Assembly: GCA_903872345.1 (NCBI GenBank)
Contig: CAIQKM010000108.1
Span: 62,001 to 126,000 of the forward strand
Source of the DNA: an uncultured Verrucomicrobia subdivision 3 bacterium
GTDB taxonomy: Bacteria > Verrucomicrobiota > Verrucomicrobiia > Limisphaerales > UBA11358
Direction: 5' to 3'
DNA: 64,000 nt
Part shown: one piece after another, positions 7,069-16,255 of the stretch
How the letters are laid out: every line of letters begins with the position of its first letter
How positions within the stretch are numbered: the first letter of the stretch is position 1
Notes under the pieces: model-generated
The model's input: the letters and a program-made list of their open reading frames with translations, nothing else
Database searches by the model: none
What the model was told of the DNA's origin: nothing
Made by a program: the position numbers and the translations under genes

Positions 7069-9105
7069 ATGAACTTCTTTGACCGCCAGGAACACGCCCG
7101 AAGACAGACACGGCGGCTGATTTTTCTTTTCGGCCTGGCGGTGTTGGCGGACATCGCCCTGACCTATTTCATTCTCGCCAACCTCATTCTGTCCGCCAGC
7201 AAACCCACGCCCGGTTTTGGCCGGACAATTCTGCCGTACTTCACCACGGTACTCGAAGTTTTTGCCGAGGCGGTGATGCATCCGCGTGACTATCTGCACT
7301 GGCTCTGGGACGGCTGGCTGGCGTGCTGGATTTCTTTGGGCTGCCTCGTTTCCATTGCCGGCGGCTGTCTCTACAAAATGCGCCAGCTCTCGACCGGTGG
7401 CGCCGCCGTGGCCACCTTGCTGGGCGGCCGGCCCTTGTCCGTGAAACCGGAGAGCCCGGAGGAACAGCAGCTCCGCCACGTGGTGGAGGAAATGGCCATT
7501 GCCGCCACCCTGCCTGTACCGGAAATCTACGTGCTCGACAACGAACGCGGCATCAACGCCTTTGCCGCCGGCCACACCCGCGACGACACCGCCATCACCA
7601 TCACGCGCGGCGCCCTGAAGCTGCTTTCCCGTGATGAATTGCAAGGCGTCGTCGCCCATGAATTCAGCCACATTCTCAATGGCGATACCCGGCTGAACAT
7701 GAAGCTGATCGCCCTCGCGCACGGACTCTTCTGGCCGACCATTCTCGGACGCGTGCTCATTTATGGCGATACCGAACCGCTGGACGACGACGAGTTCATT
7801 GTGGCGGAATCGGAGCGGCGGAAGATGCTGCCCACTGCGTTGCCCGGATTTTTGCTGGTGGTCATCGGGTCGCTCAGCCTGCCATTTGTGCGGCTGCTTA
7901 AAAGCGCCATCTGCCGGCAGCGCGAATGGCTGGCGGACGCGGCGGCCGTGCAGTTCACCCGCAATCCCGCCGGCATCGGCGGCGGCCTCAAAAAGATCGG
8001 CGGCCTGTTCAAGCAGGGCCGGCTCGACACCCCTCATGCGGAAGTCGCCAGCCACCTCTATTTCGCCAACGCCAGCTACGATCCCTGGCTGCCGTGGCTG
8101 GCTACCCACCCGCCGCTGGACCGCCGGGTGCTGGCGATTGACCCGACGTTTGACGGCCAATTTCCCAAAGTAAAAATGCTGGCCCCCAGCCAAGGTGAAC
8201 GGGAACGGGATTATGACCAGGTCATCGGCGGGGTAATGCGCATTGAAAAACTGCTGCCCGACGGCTTGCCGGCCATGGCGGTGGGGCTCAGTGCGGAAAA
8301 TCTGCGGCAGGCCATGGTCATCCGGCTCGGCCTGCCCCCGGAAATCAAAGCCGCCCTGCACACTCCCGAAGACGCGGCGCTCGTACTGCTGGCTTTGCTG
8401 CTCAGTGACGATGCCACCGTGCGAGCCCGGCAAATGGACTTGTTGCAGACCGCGCTGGATGCCTCGTTGTTTGGCCGGCTGGAGACGCTGGCTCCGTTGG
8501 TGGCGACGGTGGAGGATAAATACCGGTTCCCGCTCGCGGAGTTCGCCGTACCCGCGCTGCGCCGGGCCAGCCCCGCCAGCCGCGTCGCCATCCACCAGAC
8601 CGTTCAAAAACTCATGGAATCCGGCGATTCCATCGGCCTCTTTGAATACACGCTGCTCAAAATGGTCCGGCGGCAACTGGACGCGCACTTTGACGGCCCC
8701 GTGCCGGAAACCGGCCGCTATGGCACGGTGAAAGAGGTGCTCCCCGAATGCGCCCTGCTGCTCTCCGCGCTCGCGCACGTGGGCCAGGAAGACGACGAAG
8801 CCGCCGCCCGCACAGCCTTTGCCGTCGGCGCGGCCTTTCTGGACGCGCCCGGCGCGAAGGTGGATTTCGTGCCGCGCAGCGATTGGGATCTGGCCGGCGT
8901 GGACAAGGTGTTGGATCGGCTGGCCCGCTGTCCTGCCGGCGTCCGGCGCAACATTATCATGGCCGCCGGCAAAACCGTGGTGGCCGATGGCACGGTGACG
9001 GTGCGTGAAGCGGAACTGTTGCGCGCCGTGGCCGAGACGCTGGACTGTCCGCTGCCCCCCTTCGTGGAAGCCGTGCGCAACGAGGAGCTGGCGAAGGAGA
9101 CATAA
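7069..9105 (+). CDS. Membrane M48 metallopeptidase with TerB-like C-terminal part
   Basis: 678 residues. The N-terminal third has membrane segments around residues 17-42 and 83-103. The HtpX/M48 catalytic motif HEFSH lies at about residues 197-201, with the third zinc ligand in REWLADAAAVQ near 286 and further hydrophobic segments around 225-275. A long C-terminal half without catalytic motifs ends in an acidic-helical region (AAGKTVVADGTVTVREAELLRAVAETLDCPLPP) that resembles TerB-like domains. M48 enzymes of this type degrade misfolded membrane proteins. The family usually has about 290-450 residues, so the C-terminal extension is large and may regulate or recruit substrates. Confidence 0.85.
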   Translation: MNFFDRQEHARRQTRRLIFLFGLAVLADIALTYFILANLILSASKPTPGFGRTILPYFTTVLEVFAEAVMHPRDYLHWLWDGWLACWISLGCLVSIAGGCLYKMRQLSTGGAAVATLLGGRPLSVKPESPEEQQLRHVVEEMAIAATLPVPEIYVLDNERGINAFAAGHTRDDTAITITRGALKLLSRDELQGVVAHEFSHILNGDTRLNMKLIALAHGLFWPTILGRVLIYGDTEPLDDDEFIVAESERRKMLPTALPGFLLVVIGSLSLPFVRLLKSAICRQREWLADAAAVQFTRNPAGIGGGLKKIGGLFKQGRLDTPHAEVASHLYFANASYDPWLPWLATHPPLDRRVLAIDPTFDGQFPKVKMLAPSQGERERDYDQVIGGVMRIEKLLPDGLPAMAVGLSAENLRQAMVIRLGLPPEIKAALHTPEDAALVLLALLLSDDATVRARQMDLLQTALDASLFGRLETLAPLVATVEDKYRFPLAEFAVPALRRASPASRVAIHQTVQKLMESGDSIGLFEYTLLKMVRRQLDAHFDGPVPETGRYGTVKEVLPECALLLSALAHVGQEDDEAAARTAFAVGAAFLDAPGAKVDFVPRSDWDLAGVDKVLDRLARCPAGVRRNIIMAAGKTVVADGTVTVREAELLRAVAETLDCPLPPFVEAVRNEELAKET

Positions 9106-9182
9106 GGCCCTTCGCCGAAAACAGCAACCTTGGCCGGTTTCAAAACGTCATTAACTCGGATAAACATCCGTCACAATTTTTT

Positions 9183-11198
9183 ATGTTCGCACCCAAAAGA
9201 TCGGTTCTGCTTGCAGCCCTGGTCTGTATTTTTCAATTTCCGCTGGCCGGAGCGGAAGCGGCATTTGCCAAAATCTTCACCGCCGTGCCCGGCACCAACA
9301 CGCTGATGATGGCGCGCGATGCCGTGCGAACCTGGCACGCCAGCGGTCATGCCGACGAGGCCGCCGTCATCGTCCTGCCCAAGGGTGATTATGCCCTCAC
9401 CGAATCGCTGGTCTTGGATGCCCGGGATGGCAACGCAACTTGGCAGGCCGGCAACCCGGATAAGACCCTTATCACCGGTGGAAAGCAGATCATCGGCCTG
9501 GCCACCGGGCCGGACGGCAACTGGCACGCCACGGCCGAGCTACATTTTGAACAACTATTCATCAACGGCGAGCGGGCCATCCGCAGCCGCTATCCCGCCG
9601 AAGGCCGGCTGCCGCTCGGTGACCTCCAGATAAAAGAGTTGCCCGGCAAACGGGCGCAAATCACCGTGAAAGTGCCGGATGCAGTCATCGCCGCGCTCAC
9701 CGCCGACACCATTCCCCTGCCAGAACGACAACTGTTGGTTTTCCACAAGTGGGACACCTCCCGCTATGCGCTCATTGCGATTGATCCCGCCAACGACACC
9801 CTCACGGTTGAAGGCCAGCCCATGACAAGCTGGAATCCTTGGAACGCCCAAAGTTTTTACCTGCTGGACAACTGCGCCGGACCGTCATTGGCACCAGGCG
9901 CGTGGTTTCTGGGGCCGGCGGGCGAACTGAATTATCATCCGTTGCCGGGCGAAACCTTGGGTCTGACGGAAGCCGTGGCGCCAGTGCTGGAAAAGCTCTT
10001 GATCGTTCACGGGGCGCGTAACCTGCATTTTCAAGGATTGCATTTTGGCTACACAAGCTACCGGCTGCCATCCGAAGGTTGTCCCCCCGTGCAGGCGGCG
10101 GCGGGCATCGGTGCCTCGATTCAAATTGATGACGCGGAGAACCTGACGTTCGACCATTGCGAAATGGCGCACACCGGCAACTACGGCATCTGGCTGCGGA
10201 GCGGCTGCCGGCATTGCCGCATTGAACATTGCCTGCTCGAGGATCTGGGCGCGGGCGGCATCCGCATTGGTGAAATGGCCATCCGGCAAAATCCCGCCGA
10301 GCTGACGGGCGGCAACGTGATCGCGAACAATATCATTCGTGGCTGCGGACGGATTCATCCGAGCGCCGTCGGCATCTGGATTGGCCAGAGTGGCAATAAT
10401 CAGATAACGCATAATGATATCAGCGACACCTTTTACACCGGCATTTCCGCCGGCTGGACCTGGGGTTACGGCCCCAGCCAGGCCACCAATAATGACATCA
10501 GCTACAACCGCATCCACCAGATCGGCCAGGGCGTGTTGAGCGACATGGGCGGCATTTACACGCTGGGAGTGAGTCCGGGCAGCACCTGTGTGGGCAACGT
10601 CATTTATGATGTCCGCGCCCATGACTACGGCGGCTGGGGAATCTATCCCGATGAAGGCAGCTCCGGCTGGCAGATTGCCAGCAACCTCGTGTGGCGCTGC
10701 ACCTCCGTGCTATCGCCTTCCGGCGGCGGCTTCCACCAGCACTACGGCGCTTCGAACAACATCGTGAACAACATCTTCGCCCTCAGCTCCGGCCCGCCCA
10801 TGCAAGCCACGCGGGTGGAGAATCATCTCTCTTTCACCCTGACGCATAATCTGATCATCAGCTCCAATACGGCGTTTTTCTATGGACCTTGGAACAAGCT
10901 GCAATATGCAAGCGGCAACAATTGCTTTGTGGTTTATGGAAAGGCCACGCCACTTTTTCCCAAGGGAGATCTGGCCGCCTGGCAGCAGGCGGGGCATGAA
11001 ACCGGCTCCATCTTGACCACCCTCGCCTTGAAAGGAAATTGGCCAGATGTGACGTTCCCGGCGGATTCGCCGGTCTTCGCTGTCGGCTTCAAGCCATTTG
11101 ACCCGCAACTCGCCGGCGTCACCGGTGACCGCGCCTGGAAACGACGCGCCCGGGAAATCCAAAGTAGCAGCCGACGTGAGGAGGCTCTAAATAAATAA
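9183..11198 (+). CDS. Secreted right-handed beta-helix protein, GH141-like
   Basis: 671 residues with a signal peptide (MFAPKRSVLLAALVCIFQFPLAGAEA). An N-terminal part (VIVLPKGDYALTESLVLDARDG, LFINGERAIRSRYP) precedes a parallel beta-helix of repeated turns rich in NNI, NDIS and HNLI (about residues 280-570). The NGERAIRSRYP element recalls GH141-type glycosidases, a family with fucosidase and xylanase members, but catalytic residues cannot be assigned here. The last dozen residues (SSSRREEALNK) are encoded by a REP repeat arm at 11164, so the original C-terminus was probably replaced or extended by a repeat insertion. Confidence 0.7.
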   Translation: MFAPKRSVLLAALVCIFQFPLAGAEAAFAKIFTAVPGTNTLMMARDAVRTWHASGHADEAAVIVLPKGDYALTESLVLDARDGNATWQAGNPDKTLITGGKQIIGLATGPDGNWHATAELHFEQLFINGERAIRSRYPAEGRLPLGDLQIKELPGKRAQITVKVPDAVIAALTADTIPLPERQLLVFHKWDTSRYALIAIDPANDTLTVEGQPMTSWNPWNAQSFYLLDNCAGPSLAPGAWFLGPAGELNYHPLPGETLGLTEAVAPVLEKLLIVHGARNLHFQGLHFGYTSYRLPSEGCPPVQAAAGIGASIQIDDAENLTFDHCEMAHTGNYGIWLRSGCRHCRIEHCLLEDLGAGGIRIGEMAIRQNPAELTGGNVIANNIIRGCGRIHPSAVGIWIGQSGNNQITHNDISDTFYTGISAGWTWGYGPSQATNNDISYNRIHQIGQGVLSDMGGIYTLGVSPGSTCVGNVIYDVRAHDYGGWGIYPDEGSSGWQIASNLVWRCTSVLSPSGGGFHQHYGASNNIVNNIFALSSGPPMQATRVENHLSFTLTHNLIISSNTAFFYGPWNKLQYASGNNCFVVYGKATPLFPKGDLAAWQQAGHETGSILTTLALKGNWPDVTFPADSPVFAVGFKPFDPQLAGVTGDRAWKRRAREIQSSSRREEALNK

Positions 11199-11240
11199 AC
11201 GGCACCGAAAATATTGAAGCCTCCTCACGTCGGCTGCCAC
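11164..11240. repeat. REPIN-like inverted repeat, family A copy 1
   Basis: Left arm 11164-11187 begins GTAGCAGCCGACGTGAGG and ends GGCTC. The inverted right arm is 11218-11240. The arms enclose 30 bases. Each arm carries GTAG followed by an imperfect AGCC/GGCT hairpin, the layout of REP sequences recognised by RAYT transposases. The left arm codes for the end of the beta-helix protein and the right arm borders the 3' end of the RAYT gene. Confidence 0.85.
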
Positions 11241-11848
11241 CGGGGCGGGCGGAGGATTTTTCCCGAGTCCGGTTGCTTTGCCCGCGCGTAAAGCCGCCAG
11301 AATTTCGGCCAGAAATCATCCTTGAGTGGATGCAGTTTGGGATAACCAGGCACAACCGCGCCGCAGAATGCCCATTGGCCGGGATCATCCACCAGTTTGG
11401 CTTCGCGCGGATTTTCCAAAATGTAATGACATGCCTTTGAAAAGACAGCCCGCCGGCGCTCGCTTTCCTTCAACACGTGGTCGTGGGCCTGATGTTGAAA
11501 TTGATTGGGATCAAGTGCGGGCTCCAAATACGTCCGCAAAAACGTCATGCCATTGATTTGATCTGAATCCAGGCGCAATCCCATCCAAACCAGATGCAGA
11601 TGGTCAGGCATCAGACAGTAGGCCGGACAAAACAAACCTTCGCGCACCTCCGTATGCAGCATCAACTCGCGAAAAGCGGCGTGAAATGACTTGGTCAGCC
11701 AGCCGCGCTGACGTTGGGCAATCGAAAGCGTCCAATGAACCACCGCGTCCCCCTGGTAATATTCACGCGGCAGCCGGGGGAGATAAAAGGATCGGTCTGT
11801 TCCCTGTCCCGCGAATGGCCCAAGCTTGTTGTTTGGCGCTGCGGACAT
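11225..11848 (-). CDS. REP-associated tyrosine transposase (RAYT)
   Basis: 207 residues from the ATG at 11848. An ORF running further upstream would read into the REP arm (EPPHVGCY), so that extension is not genuine. The HUH motif reads MPDHLHLVW near residue 90, and the expected Tyr-containing helix region follows around YILENPREAKLV. This is the IS200-like Y1 transposase fold (Transposase_17/TnpA_REP). RAYTs bind and cleave REP hairpins at a GTAG tetranucleotide and are thought to disperse REPs without moving themselves. The gene is framed by two inverted REP pairs whose arms begin with GTAG. Its C-terminal residues run into the right arm of copy 1. Confidence 0.9.
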   Translation of the reverse strand: MSAAPNNKLGPFAGQGTDRSFYLPRLPREYYQGDAVVHWTLSIAQRQRGWLTKSFHAAFRELMLHTEVREGLFCPAYCLMPDHLHLVWMGLRLDSDQINGMTFLRTYLEPALDPNQFQHQAHDHVLKESERRRAVFSKACHYILENPREAKLVDDPGQWAFCGAVVPGYPKLHPLKDDFWPKFWRLYARAKQPDSGKILRPPRWQPT

Positions 11849-11860
11849 TTTTATACATAA

Positions 11861-11939
11861 GTAGCAGCCGACGTGAGGAGGCTCAAATATCAAATGAGAG
11901 ATTTAACATCAGTCAGAGCCTCCTCACGTCGGCTGCTAC
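11861..11939. repeat. REPIN-like inverted repeat, family A copy 2
   Basis: A perfect 24-bp inverted repeat: 11861-11884 (begins GTAGCAGCCGACGTGAGG) and 11916-11939, separated by 31 AT-rich bases. The arms are identical to the left arm of copy 1. It lies just upstream of the RAYT start codon and six bases from the tyrS stop on the other side, so it could also act as a terminator for convergent or neighbouring transcripts. Confidence 0.9.
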
Positions 11940-11945
11940 TCCGGC

Positions 11946-13223
11946 TTATTTCGCCGTCACCACCACGTAGTTTTTCTTCCCTTTGCGGAGCAGCAGATGC
12001 TTGCCGAACAGCAGGTCGGCCGTCGTGATCATGCGGACGGCGCTGGCTTCGCGGATATTATTGATGTTCGCGCCGCCGCCTTCGATATCTTTGCGACCCT
12101 GGCCCTTCGACGGGCTTAACCCGGCGTGGACAAACAGGTCCAGAAATGAGATGCCCGCGTCCGCAAGCCGCGCCCGTTCAATCTCCTTCGTCGGCACTTC
12201 GCCAATGATTTCGTTGAACGTGCTTTCCGCAATGCCTTCCAGATTGCCACCGAACAGAATCTCGCTCGCGCGAATCGCTTCGGCGGTGGCTTCGGGTCCG
12301 TGAATCAGATCCGTGGCCGCCTTGGCGAGGGCCTTGTGGGCCACGCGCGCGCCGGGGTTTTCGGTGTGCTGTTTTTCCAGCGCGGCAATTTCCTCCTGAT
12401 TCAGGAAGGTGAAATATTTCAGGTAGCGGATGACGTCGCGGTCATCCACGTTGATCCAGAACTGGTAGAAGCGGTAAACGCTCGTGCGCTTCGGGTCCAG
12501 CCAGATGGCGCCGGCGACGGTCTTGCCGAATTTCGAGCCGTCGGCATTCGTGATCAGCGGCAGCGTCAGGCCATAGACCTGCCGGCCGGATTTCTTGCGC
12601 GTCAGTTCGCTGCCGGCGGTGATGTTGCCCCACTGGTCGCTGCCGCCGATTTGCAGTTCGCAGTTGCGGTCGCGGTTCAGGACATAAAAATCAAACGCCT
12701 GCAACAGCATGTAGCTGAACTCCGTGTAGCTGATGCCCGTCTCCCGGTCTTCCATGCGGGCGCGGACGGATTCCTTGGCCACCATCTGGTTGACGGAAAA
12801 ATGCTTGCCGATGTCGCGCAGGAAATCGAGGAACGAAATGCCGGCGGTCCAGGAGGCGTTGTCCACCAGCAGGGCGGGATTTTGCTTCGTCTCAAAATCC
12901 AGCAGCTTCGCGAGTTGCACCTTCACGCAGGCGATGTTGTGGTCCAGCACTTCGCTGGTGAGCAACTGCCGTTCCTGCGATTTGCCGCTGGGATCGCCGA
13001 TGGACCCGGTCGCCCCGCCCGCCACGGCGATGGGATGGTGCCCGAGCAATTGAAAACGGCGCAACGCCAGCAACGGCACGAGGTTGCCCACGTGCAGGCT
13101 GTCGGCCGTCGGGTCGAAGCCGCAATACAGCGTGATGGGCGCGGCGAGTTTCTTTTCCAGTTCCACCGCGTCCGTGCAATCCGCCACCAGCCCGCGCCAT
13201 TTTAATTCATCGATGATGCTCAC
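11946..13223 (-). CDS. tyrS: Tyrosine--tRNA ligase
   Basis: 425 residues from a GTG start, the normal length for bacterial TyrRS. The class I HIGH-like motif is DSLHVGNLVPLLALR near residue 40. The tyrosine pocket has the conserved QIGGSDQWGNI near 190 and the KMSKS counterpart is GSKFGKT near 230. A C-terminal S4-like tRNA-binding domain is present (VRMITTADLLFGKHLLLRKGKK). The enzyme charges tRNA-Tyr in the cytoplasm. It is monocistronic, reads away from murJ, and its 3' end abuts a family A repeat. Confidence 0.97.
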   Translation of the reverse strand: MSIIDELKWRGLVADCTDAVELEKKLAAPITLYCGFDPTADSLHVGNLVPLLALRRFQLLGHHPIAVAGGATGSIGDPSGKSQERQLLTSEVLDHNIACVKVQLAKLLDFETKQNPALLVDNASWTAGISFLDFLRDIGKHFSVNQMVAKESVRARMEDRETGISYTEFSYMLLQAFDFYVLNRDRNCELQIGGSDQWGNITAGSELTRKKSGRQVYGLTLPLITNADGSKFGKTVAGAIWLDPKRTSVYRFYQFWINVDDRDVIRYLKYFTFLNQEEIAALEKQHTENPGARVAHKALAKAATDLIHGPEATAEAIRASEILFGGNLEGIAESTFNEIIGEVPTKEIERARLADAGISFLDLFVHAGLSPSKGQGRKDIEGGGANINNIREASAVRMITTADLLFGKHLLLRKGKKNYVVVTAK

Positions 13224-13398
13224 CCCGTCAGATTAAATTGCCGCCCGCCCGTTGCCAATGGCCAATTAATGGCTGGTCATCATCCGTCCCCACTTGGTTT
13301 GCCTGCCCGGTGCCAGTCGGCCACTCGTAAATCGTAAATCCCGGATCGCAAATCCAAAAAGTCTTTGGCCCGGGCGGCCCGCCCCTTAAACTCGGCGC

Positions 13399-14958
13399 GT
13401 GTCTAAATTGTTGAAAGCGTCCGGCGCGATCGCCGTGGCCACGCTCACCAGCCGCGTGCTCGGCATGGTGCGCGAAATGGTCTATATGAGTTTCATGGGG
13501 GTGGGGCTGGTGAACGACGCCTTCCAGCTCGCCTTTACCATACCGAACCTGTTCCGCCGCCTGCTCGGCGAAGGCGCGCTCACCGCCGCGTTCATCCCCA
13601 TCTTCAAGGATAAGGAAAAAAACCATGGCGAAACCGAAATGTGGCGCGCCGCCAACGCCGTTATCTCCGGACTGCTCGTGTCCGCCAGCGTGATTGTGGG
13701 CGTGGTGATGCTCGGCATTTCCATTGCCCTGGGGGTGCACCAGTTCGATGAAAAGACCGAGCTTATGCTCCAGTTGCTGCGCATCATGTTCCCCTACATG
13801 CTGCTGGTCTGCCTCACGGCGGCGCTGATGGGCATGCTCAATTCGCGCGGTCACTTTTTTGTTCCGGCGCTGGGCGCCGCCCTGTTGAACGTGGTCATGA
13901 TCGCCTCGGTGCTCTGGCTGACGCCCTGTTTCGGTCACGAACGGTCACAACAAATTTTTGCCCTCGCCGTGGGCGTGCTGGCGGCGGGGGTCGCGCAGGC
14001 GGCCTTTCAGATGCCCACCCTTTGGCGTGATGGCTTCCGCTATCGCTGGGTGACGCCGTGGCGGGATGAAACCGTGCGGCGCGTGGTGCGGCAGATGATT
14101 CCCGGCACCATCGGCGTGGCCGCGTTTCAAATCAATGTCACCATGGTACAGGGCGCGGCCTTCATGATCGGCACCGGGCTCGTGTCCTCCTACAACGGCG
14201 CGGTACGGCTCATGGAACTGCCGCAGGGGATGTTCGGCGTTTCCCTGGCAACGTACATGCTGCCCACGCTGTCCGGCCTGGCGGCGGAGAAGAAATTTCC
14301 CGAATTCCGCGCCACCCTGAGCGCCGGTCTGGCCACGCTTATTTTCCTCAACCTCATTGCCGCCACGCTGCTGTTTGTGCTGGCGGAACCCATCGTCCGG
14401 CTGCTGTATCAGCATGGCGCGTTCACTCCCGAAAACACCCGGCACGTGTCGTTCGCGCTGGCCTGCCTGGTGCCGGGACTCGTCGCCTTCTCCACCGCCA
14501 ACATCCTCGCGCGCGCCTTTTACGCACTGGGCGACACCAAGACGCCGATGCAGATCAGCATCTTCTGCCTCCTCGTGAATTTCCCGCTCTCCTGCTGGCT
14601 CATGCTGCCGCTGCGCGAAGGCGGACCCGGCATCGCCAACACCGCCACCTCCGCCATCAATGTGTTGCTGCTGGTGTTGGCGTTGCGGAAAAAACTGGGC
14701 AAACTGGAAATGCAGGAGCTCCGGCTCACCCTGGTGCCGCTCGTGCTCACCGCCGTCACCGCCGGCCTGATTGCGTGGTTCGGCTGGCGCGGTTGGGAAA
14801 AATACGTGGGCCATGCCACCATTCCCTTGCGGATCGGCGCCGTGTTTGTGCCGGCCGGAATCGCCGGAACTTTTTACATCCTCACCGCATTGAAACTCAA
14901 GATTCCGGCGGCGCACGAATTGCTGGCGTTTGCCGGCAAGCGGTTTAAAAAAACTTAA
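13399..14958 (+). CDS. murJ: Lipid II flippase MurJ
   Basis: 519 residues from a GTG start, with about 14 membrane segments as in MurJ/MviN. The N-terminal signature is present: TLTSRVLGMVREMVYMSFMG, then NDAFQLAFTIPNLFRRLLGEGALTAAFIPIF, containing the conserved Arg residues of the central cavity. The family exports lipid II to the periplasmic face for peptidoglycan synthesis. It is divergent from tyrS with 175 bases between them. A degenerate family A repeat follows the stop by four bases. Confidence 0.95.
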   Translation: MSKLLKASGAIAVATLTSRVLGMVREMVYMSFMGVGLVNDAFQLAFTIPNLFRRLLGEGALTAAFIPIFKDKEKNHGETEMWRAANAVISGLLVSASVIVGVVMLGISIALGVHQFDEKTELMLQLLRIMFPYMLLVCLTAALMGMLNSRGHFFVPALGAALLNVVMIASVLWLTPCFGHERSQQIFALAVGVLAAGVAQAAFQMPTLWRDGFRYRWVTPWRDETVRRVVRQMIPGTIGVAAFQINVTMVQGAAFMIGTGLVSSYNGAVRLMELPQGMFGVSLATYMLPTLSGLAAEKKFPEFRATLSAGLATLIFLNLIAATLLFVLAEPIVRLLYQHGAFTPENTRHVSFALACLVPGLVAFSTANILARAFYALGDTKTPMQISIFCLLVNFPLSCWLMLPLREGGPGIANTATSAINVLLLVLALRKKLGKLEMQELRLTLVPLVLTAVTAGLIAWFGWRGWEKYVGHATIPLRIGAVFVPAGIAGTFYILTALKLKIPAAHELLAFAGKRFKKT

Positions 14959-14962
14959 ATCT

Positions 14963-15035
14963 GTAGGGGCCGACGTGAGACTCTAAATTGATTGGCGTTC
15001 CCAAAAATATTTGAGCCTCCTCCGTCGCCTGCTAC
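14963..15035. repeat. Degenerate REPIN-like repeat, family A copy 3
   Basis: Left arm 14963-14983 (GTAGGGGCCGACGTGAG then ACTC, with an internal deletion) and inverted right arm 15013-15035 (GAGCCTCC... ending GCTAC, missing the CA of the consensus). Both arms keep the outer GTAG/CTAC but have substitutions and deletions, so this copy is older than the pair around the RAYT gene. Confidence 0.75.
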
Positions 15036-15080
15036 AAAGTAAGCACCATTTCAACCGGCTGTTAAAAAAGTCCGCCAAGC

Positions 15081-15866
15081 TCAACCTGCCAGCTTCGCGC
15101 CCGCCAGCCGGCTGACCACCAGCCCGGCGGCCGCGAACCCGAATGTGCCGGTCACAAACGTTGCGGAACCAAGCCCGCCGTTGCAATTCAAGCGCGTGCC
15201 GTCCTCCGCTTCCGCGCGGTTTTCACAGACCGAACCATCCGGCTGTGCAAATACGGGCGCTTCCGCCGAGTACACGCAATCAATCCCCATCGCTTTGCCA
15301 TCAGCGGGAAACCCGTGATCCTTGCGCAACCGTTTCCGCACCTCCGCCAGCAAACGGTCATGGGACACCTTGGCGAGATCCGCGCAGCGCACCAGTGTGG
15401 CATCGCGGCGTCCGCCGGCACCGCCGCAGGCCACAACTGGCAGATGCTTTTCCCGGCATTGCGCCAACAAGAGAATTTTGTTCGTCACGCTGTCAATCGC
15501 ATCCAAAACATAATCATATTTCGGCGCCAGCAATTCGGCGGCCGTCTGTTCGTTAAAAAACCGCTGTTCCACCTGCACGCGGCAGTCCGGGTTGATGGCG
15601 TGGATGCGTTCGGCCATGACCTCGACTTTCGCGCGGCCGACCGTATCCGTAAGCGCGGGCAGTTGGCGGTTGATGTTGGTCACACAAACCTCGTCCAAAT
15701 CCACCAGCGTCAACGCGCCCACACCGGAGCGGGCCAGCGCCTCCACCGACCACGTGCCGACGCCGCCGACGCCCACGATGCAGACATGGGCCGCGCGCAG
15801 GCGCGCCAATCCCTCACGACCATACAGCCGCGCAATGCCGCCAAACCGGGTTTCGAAATCACTCAT
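15081..15866 (-). CDS. tcdA: tRNA threonylcarbamoyladenosine dehydratase (TcdA/YgdL)
   Basis: 261 residues from the ATG at 15866 (MSDFETRFGGIARLYG). A longer upstream frame contains no domain and was rejected. The E1/ThiF-type nucleotide site is GVGGVGTWSVEALARSGVG near residue 33, with LVDLDEVCVTNINRQ, LDAIDS and GGLGSATFVTGTFGF downstream. TcdA uses ATP to cyclise t6A37 to ct6A in ANN-decoding tRNAs. The catalytic region VACGGAGGRRDATLV is as in TcdA, without the paired CxxC zinc sites of ThiF/MoeB. It is convergent with murJ. Confidence 0.9.
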   Translation of the reverse strand: MSDFETRFGGIARLYGREGLARLRAAHVCIVGVGGVGTWSVEALARSGVGALTLVDLDEVCVTNINRQLPALTDTVGRAKVEVMAERIHAINPDCRVQVEQRFFNEQTAAELLAPKYDYVLDAIDSVTNKILLLAQCREKHLPVVACGGAGGRRDATLVRCADLAKVSHDRLLAEVRKRLRKDHGFPADGKAMGIDCVYSAEAPVFAQPDGSVCENRAEAEDGTRLNCNGGLGSATFVTGTFGFAAAGLVVSRLAGAKLAG

Positions 15867-16009
15867 GACTGGCCCAATTAAAGCCAAAGTGAGAGCGGAC
15901 GGCGAGCTTTGGCTGGCGGGCCCGGCATCGGGAATTGAACGAAGATCGAGGGGGGAGGAGGGCTGGCAAGGCCCTTGACGGCGGCGGGCGGGTGTGGGAG
16001 TTTCTTGCC

Positions 16010-16255
16010 ATGGCTGTGACACTAACAACGCAGATTGATGAAGGCTGCCGTTCCGGGGCCTTGGATGGGTTGGTAAAACCCGGACAGGCGTACGAGGTTG
16101 AGAAGCTTTCTGACCGGGAACTTCGTTTCCGGTTAATTGAAGTGTCAGAACGATCACCCGCCCGGCTGGTAAAGCGCGGCAAACGGACGCTATTGACTTC
16201 GGACCGGGTTTTAACGCAGGAGGAAGTTGACCAGGCATTGGAGGACTTTCCGTGA
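16010..16255 (+). CDS. Probable VapB-type antitoxin
   Basis: 81 residues from the ATG at 16010, chosen because GGGAG lies nine bases upstream; an earlier in-frame start would add an unlikely Gly/Arg-rich leader. A short N-terminal part is followed by a basic segment (RSPARLVKRGKRTLLTSD) and an acidic C-terminal helix (QEEVDQALEDFP), the usual layout of PIN-toxin antitoxins. It overlaps the PIN-domain gene by four bases. The antitoxin would bind the toxin and repress its own promoter. The identity rests mainly on the pairing. Confidence 0.65.
   Translation: MAVTLTTQIDEGCRSGALDGLVKPGQAYEVEKLSDRELRFRLIEVSERSPARLVKRGKRTLLTSDRVLTQEEVDQALEDFP

Noticed and set aside
6865..8778. Long minus-strand frame opposite the M48 gene
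   Set aside because: Gln/His/Gly-rich shadow of a GC-rich gene with no recognisable domain.
11849..11893. Longer N-terminus of the RAYT protein
   Set aside because: The extra codons translate the REP arm (EPPHVGCY) and are not protein-like.
15867..16238. N-terminal extension of TcdA
   Set aside because: The added segment has no domain and overlaps the opposite-strand antitoxin; MSDFE at 15866 matches family starts.
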